From contig JAFDYI010000022.1 in NCBI GenBank assembly GCA_018267475.1, forward strand, positions 1 through 64,000: a DNA stretch of 64,000 nucleotides, in the 5' to 3' direction. The notes beneath the pieces were generated by a model. It did no database searches. It saw only the letters and a list, made by a program, of their open reading frames with translations, and was not told the DNA's origin. The position numbers and the translations under genes were made by a program. Each line of letters begins with the position of its first letter. Within the stretch, counting starts at the first letter, position 1. This document shows positions 61,201 to 64,000 of this stretch, piece by piece. This stretch comes from Bacteroidota bacterium (GTDB lineage Bacteria; Bacteroidota; Bacteroidia; B-17B0; Aurantibacillaceae).

Positions 61201-62816
61201 CTACTCTTACAGCCGGTGGTGCCAACACTTATACTTGGAGCAGCCTTTCTACCGGAGATTCTTTGATTGTAAACCCTACGGTAAGCACAAGTTATACCGT
61301 GTTGGGTATGACGGCTGCCGGTTGTACCAACACGGCGGTATCTAATGTTACGGTAGGCCCTGTTCCTACTTTAACGCTAACGGCTAGCTCTTATACAATA
61401 TGCAGCGGCGCTACGCAAACCTTTACGGTAAGCGGTGCCAGCACTTATACATGGGCGCCTGCTTCTACTTTAAGCGCTTCTAACACAGCTAACCCTACTT
61501 CTAATGCGCTTACTACTACGGTTTATACGGTAACGGGTACAGCCAGTGGTTGTTCGCCCAGCGCTGCCCAAACGCTAACCCTAACGGTAAACACAACTCC
61601 AACAGTAACGGTAAACAGCCCTACGGTGTGTAGCGGTGCTGCCAGCGTATTAACAGCTAATGGAGCCGACACCTACGCATGGAGCACAGGAGCCACCACC
61701 AATACCATTAGTGTAAACCCAACTACCACTACCAGTTATACCGTAGTAGGCACCAGCACTTTGGGTTGTGTGGATTCAGCCATAGCTGTTGTATCTATCA
61801 ACACGACACCTACCATTACGGTGAATAATGTTACTGTTTGCGCAGGCATTACCGCTTCTTTAACGGCTAATGGAGCAGCAACCTATATTTGGAGCACAGG
61901 ATCTAGTAGCAATCCATTAAATGTAAATCCTACGGTTACCACTACTTATACGGTGATAGGTGCCAGTGTGGCCGGTTGTACCAATACGGCTGTGGGAACC
62001 GTTTCTGTAAACCCAACGCCTACGGTTAATTTAAGCGGGGTAGCTGTTGATACCGCCAAGTGTGGGCAATCTAACGGCGGAGTTAATGCCAGCAGCGCTA
62101 CGGTAACGGGCGGCACGCCTTCTTATACATACCAATGGTATAACGGCAGCACTCCTATACCCGGTGCTACTTCTTTAACTTTAACAGGCCAAACCGGAGG
62201 TACTTACAGCTTGCAGGTAACTGATGCTAATGGTTGTGTGGCCAGCACCACAGGAGGCCCTTCAAGTTATACCGTCCCTTCTTCTGCAGCGGTGATCGCG
62301 CAACTTACGGCTAATCCGGCAACGGGTAATGTTCCTTTATCGGTAACTTTTGCTAATGGATCTACCGGAGGCACGGTGTATGTATGGAACTACGGCGACG
62401 GCTCGGCCCTTTCAGCACAAACATCAACCGTAAGCACTTCGCATACCTACACAGCGGTAGGAACATACACTACTCTGTTGGTGGCGGCTAACCAAGGCTG
62501 TATAGATACGGCGCGCATTACCATCATAGCCAATGTAGCTACTACCATTGTTATACCGAATATCTTTACACCTAATGGAGATGGAGTAAACGACAATTTC
62601 TTCATTATAAATACGGGTATGAGCACCTTGTCTTGCTTGATATATAACCGTTGGGGCGAACTTATGGCTACCCTTACAGCTCCTCAACAAGTATGGGACG
62701 GCTCGGCCCCTAATGGAGATAAAGCTCCTGATGGTACTTACATGTACATCTTGCAGGCGCAAGGCACTAATGGAAAATCGTATAGCCAGCAGGGCACGGT
62801 TACTTTGATACGGTAA
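58203..62816 (+). CDS. Giant repetitive adhesin with T9SS type B sorting domain
   Basis: The 1537-aa protein has a signal peptide (MKKYLFSCLVVLLSVCKNEVKAQ), a Cys-rich N-terminal domain to about 180 with HYTGFQACGGCTVCGTDYWC, and two spacer Ig-like domains. Four to five PKD-like repeats of about 80 residues follow (SGSTQTYNT... GATSYNWTVPGGATINSGQGT). About eight Ig-like repeats of 70-75 residues come next (TVTVNNATICSGGTATL... TNTAVA), then a SprB-like repeat, a PKD domain and a type B sorting domain (PNIFTPNGDGVNDNFFI, YNRWGELMAT, GTVTLIR). It is a probable surface adhesin secreted by T9SS. The upstream ATG at 58182 would spoil the signal peptide. Confidence 0.92.
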   Translation: MKKYLFSCLVVLLSVCKNEVKAQTVSTTIHYTGFQACGGCTVCGTDYWCFNTASSYCGNTAACKTVTFTDPCPPGSIVTSVSVQYFSADCSGNSMSGSINGQTVPTVNEAGGGCPCSSNPCGQSAPTATSNFPCGLPGYINGGVNNFQLCTGTDVCVNQVVLIITYAPANEAVPAVAPTIGGPTPVCQGTPYNYSASSTNAASYSWTYPAGWTINSGQGTGSTNATPGSSGNITVVATNACGSNSATYPVVVNVPSTPAASANASPTTVCPGNPSTLTLSGGSLGTGATWQWHSGSCGGAVVGSGTSISVSPGSTTTYYVNAVGTCNTTACVPVTVNVGGTTATPGTPTGPSPVCSGSTQTYNTTGTVGATSYNWTVPGGATINSGQGTASISVTWGSTSGNVCVTATGPCGVSAAACTPVTVNLPPASPSAPAGTTNVCGGSTQTYNIPSVAGATSYNWTVPGGSTISSGQGTTSISVIIGSTSGNICVTATGACGTSPAACTPITVSPPLPTPSAPTGSTTVCSGTTQSYVTTPVAGATGYTWTVPTGATINSGQGTTSISVTWGVTSGNVCVTATGTCAASAAACTPVTVNITPVSPTPSGATTACSGSTQTYNTPSVPGATTYNWTVPLGATINSGQGTTSISVTWGTTGGNVCATATGACGTSAPGCVAVTITTPPAAPGPVTGTTSICSGLSANYSISSVAGATSYTWAVSGGVGISSGQGTTASTINWVTAGTYTVSVVAGNACGASPASSLVVNVNPVPTVTVNNATICSGGTATLTTGGANTYTWSTLSNATSINVSPVATATYAVLGMTVAGCTNTAVATVNVSPAPTLSLSASSYTICSGATQTFTVSGGSTYTWTPASTLNNPSMATPTSNATVTTIYTVGGTASGCAPSSPLTLTLTVNPVPTVTVNNATVCSGVAASLTAGGAVSYSWNTGSTSNPLSVSPSTTTSYTVTGTDANSCTNTAVANVTVNPNPTVTVNNASICSGGTATLTAGGANTYTWSSLSTGDSLIVNPTVSTSYTVLGMTAAGCTNTAVSNVTVGPVPTLTLTASSYTICSGATQTFTVSGASTYTWAPASTLSASNTANPTSNALTTTVYTVTGTASGCSPSAAQTLTLTVNTTPTVTVNSPTVCSGAASVLTANGADTYAWSTGATTNTISVNPTTTTSYTVVGTSTLGCVDSAIAVVSINTTPTITVNNVTVCAGITASLTANGAATYIWSTGSSSNPLNVNPTVTTTYTVIGASVAGCTNTAVGTVSVNPTPTVNLSGVAVDTAKCGQSNGGVNASSATVTGGTPSYTYQWYNGSTPIPGATSLTLTGQTGGTYSLQVTDANGCVASTTGGPSSYTVPSSAAVIAQLTANPATGNVPLSVTFANGSTGGTVYVWNYGDGSALSAQTSTVSTSHTYTAVGTYTTLLVAANQGCIDTARITIIANVATTIVIPNIFTPNGDGVNDNFFIINTGMSTLSCLIYNRWGELMATLTAPQQVWDGSAPNGDKAPDGTYMYILQAQGTNGKSYSQQGTVTLIR
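60500..62030 (+). repeat. Tandem Ig-like repeat block with higher-order duplication
   Basis: DNA encoding the Ig-like repeats contains a higher-order unit. The stretch starting TAGCTCTTATACAATATGCA at 60731 recurs at 61385, a period of 654 bp (218 codons) that covers several modules. It suggests recent internal duplication or gene conversion. Confidence 0.75.
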
Positions 62817-62841
62817 TAAATAGCGGACATCATAAAAAGAG

Positions 62842-62873
62842 AAAATCCCTGATTAATTTCGGGGATTTTTTTT
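62842..62873 (+). terminator. Intrinsic terminator of the adhesin gene
   Basis: AAAATCCC (62842-62849) pairs with GGGGATTTT (62861-62869) around an 11-nt loop, followed by a T-run to 62873. Confidence 0.8.
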
Positions 62874-62891
62874 GCTCCCAAAATAACTTAC

Positions 62892-62899
62892 TACTTTTG
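62892..62899 (+). promoter_or_regulatory. Putative -7 box of the histidine kinase gene
   Basis: TACTTTTG, 8 nt before the ATG at 62908. Confidence 0.5.
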
Positions 62900-62907
62900 A
62901 GAAGATT

Positions 62908-63870
62908 ATGAAAGAAAAATCATATAACGGCTTGTTTTATGCTTTGGTAGCATACATCGTGCTTCAGTTTGTATGGTGGGAGGTGCAGCTAACGCATCAA
63001 ACCCGCCAATTAGCCGAAGAGCAAAAAAAAATAAGCGCTTTGCATTTTTCAGATAAGCAATTGCTGAATGATAATATCAAAGAAATAGAGCTAAAAAAAA
63101 ACATACGCTTGTGGATGCATTTGGGAGAAGGAACTGTTTTTTTAATCTTACTTTCTTTGGGTGTTCTAAAAATTTATCATACAAGAAAAAAAGAGCAAGA
63201 GTTGTCGCACTTGCAAAATAATTTTTTACTCTCTGTTACACATGAACTAAAATCGCCTTTAGCCTCGGTAAAACTGCAATTACAAACCTTACAAAAACAC
63301 ACGTTAAACGAGGAAACTAAAAACAAATTACTACAAAAAGCCTTGATAGACAATGAGCGTTTGCTGCGTATGATTGACAACGTTCTTTTGGCTTCTAAAA
63401 CAGAGCAGGTGCAAACGGTATTGCATAAAAAAAAGATACATTTGTTTTCTTTTATTAAAGGCCTGATAGAACAAAATTTTCAGGAACAAAAAAGCAGACT
63501 GCAAGTACAGGCTAAAGAGGGTGTAGGAGAGGTAGAGGCCGATGAGGCTTTGCTGTTTATTATTTTTTCTAATCTAATTGAAAACGCACTTAAATATGCG
63601 CCGGAACCCTCGCTTATTTATATAGAAATCGCAACACAAAACAATCAACCTTTTGTTTTGGTGAAAGATGAGGGAGTTGGTATTAGCGAGGAGGAAAAAC
63701 ACAAAGTATTTCAAAAATTTTATCGGGTGGGCCGTGAAGAAACGCGCAGCGCTAAAGGAACCGGGTTGGGGCTTTTTATTGTAAAAAATTTGTGTGATTT
63801 GCACGGTATAACCATTAGCATACGAGATAACAAGCCAATAGGCACTGTTTTTTCTTTATTGTTTCCTTAA
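62908..63870 (+). CDS. Sensor histidine kinase
   Basis: The 320-aa membrane kinase has a helix at about 9-25, a short coiled periplasmic region (27-66, Gln/Lys/Glu-rich) and a second helix at 70-89. The dimerisation domain has the phospho-acceptor His112 in LSVTHELKSPLASVK, and the ATPase core has NLIENALKYAP, VKDEGVGISEE and GTGLGLFIVKNLC. No HAMP domain is present between helix 2 and the H box. No response regulator is adjacent in the window. Its stop codon overlaps the stop of a convergent minus-strand gene within TTAA. Confidence 0.93.
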   Translation: MKEKSYNGLFYALVAYIVLQFVWWEVQLTHQTRQLAEEQKKISALHFSDKQLLNDNIKEIELKKNIRLWMHLGEGTVFLILLSLGVLKIYHTRKKEQELSHLQNNFLLSVTHELKSPLASVKLQLQTLQKHTLNEETKNKLLQKALIDNERLLRMIDNVLLASKTEQVQTVLHKKKIHLFSFIKGLIEQNFQEQKSRLQVQAKEGVGEVEADEALLFIIFSNLIENALKYAPEPSLIYIEIATQNNQPFVLVKDEGVGISEEEKHKVFQKFYRVGREETRSAKGTGLGLFIVKNLCDLHGITISIRDNKPIGTVFSLLFP

Positions 63871-64000
63871 AAAAGGCTCACCGTACTTGTTTTGTTCGAC
63901 TCGATGATAACCGATTTCTCTACTGTTTTTTCAGCTTCTAATTGCGTTTTTAATCGAAATTCTATTCGGTATTTTCCGGGTTGCAAATAAAAGGCTTCGG
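63867..64000 (-). CDS. C-terminal end of an unidentified protein, cut by window edge
   Basis: An open frame enters from the right edge and ends at 63867 (TAA on the minus strand), giving about 44 residues with LQPGKYRIEFR, then EKTVEKSVIIESNKTSTVSL. The beta-rich pattern resembles the last domain of some Bacteroidota exported proteins, but the family cannot be assigned. It is convergent with the kinase gene and shares the stop region TTAA. Confidence 0.6.
   Translation of the reverse strand, partial: EAFYLQPGKYRIEFRLKTQLEAEKTVEKSVIIESNKTSTVSLF

Noticed and set aside
58700-62030. Regular repeats that might suggest CRISPR
   Set aside because: The repeats are coding, in frame, imperfect and without unique spacers; they are protein-domain repeats.

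Overview
The window comes from a member of the Bacteroidota, probably an aerobic, surface-motile or surface-attached member of the Flavobacteriia, Chitinophagia or Saprospiria type. Four features support this. Several proteins carry type IX secretion C-terminal sorting domains of type A or type B. Many genes are preceded by the Bacteroidota promoter -7 element TAnnTTTG, sometimes with an upstream TTTG. Shine-Dalgarno sequences are almost absent. There are Bacteroidota-typical families (DUF4288, DUF6660, DUF6804, DUF1599) and typical gene orders (sdhCAB, ctaB with two subunit III genes). I cannot name a genus. I see no rRNA, tRNA or CRISPR array.

Layout. 1-4.2 kb: the C-terminal end of a REP-associated tyrosine transposase, then a tight hsdS-rhuM-hsdM type I modification operon with no hsdR in view. 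4.3-7.0 kb: an AraC-type regulator fused to O6-alkylguanine-DNA alkyltransferase, a hotdog acyl-CoA thioesterase and an HD phosphohydrolase. 7.0-12.1 kb: a short nonulosonic-acid-like operon (neuB, GNAT, TIM-barrel isomerase, CBS-DegT aminotransferase fusion), then hemL. 12.2-14.5 kb: an exported unknown, a transaldolase-like aldolase, msrB and a relic of a SpoIIE-type phosphatase. 14.5-18.0 kb: sdhCAB. 18.1-22.2 kb, minus strand: a cytochrome oxidase accessory cluster with two embedded sorting-domain lipoprotein genes. 22.2-23.7 kb: a cassette with an Abi-like HEPN gene and a DUF6804 gene, bounded by 59-bp near-identical direct repeats. 23.7-33.8 kb, minus strand: FG-GAP surface protein, purA, a second sorting-domain protein, murG, a DUF4143 ATPase gene bounded by two copies of a 35-bp palindrome, dut, a flippase, xerD and DUF1599. 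33.8-46.3 kb, plus strand: folP, a MerR regulator, murC-ftsQ, ppiD, a DUF6660/BamA-like pair, addB and pyrG. 46.3-54.4 kb, minus strand: a LytTR/LytS/DUF4288/LiaF-like operon, a glycosyltransferase, a large fibronectin-type surface protein and a DAHP synthase-chorismate mutase. 54.4-64.0 kb, plus strand: an RsmB-like methyltransferase, a TMTC-like membrane protein, an exported unknown, a giant adhesin and a histidine kinase. A partial minus-strand gene enters at the right edge.

How the genes work together. Most of the window is housekeeping: respiration (succinate dehydrogenase and terminal oxidase accessory subunits), cell wall and division (murG, murC, ftsQ), nucleotide synthesis (purA, pyrG, dut), folate, heme and aromatic synthesis, and envelope folding (ppiD, BamA-like protein). 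Several separable accessory modules sit between these blocks: DNA modification, the Abi cassette, the palindrome-bounded ATPase, the nonulosonate cluster and the T9SS surface proteins.

The best candidates for undescribed biology are the palindrome-bounded DUF4143 ATPase unit (28695-29946) and the direct-repeat-bounded Abi/DUF6804 cassette (22243-23684). Next is a recurring arrangement in which the start codon lies only 4-9 nt after the -7 promoter box, which predicts leaderless or nearly leaderless mRNAs.
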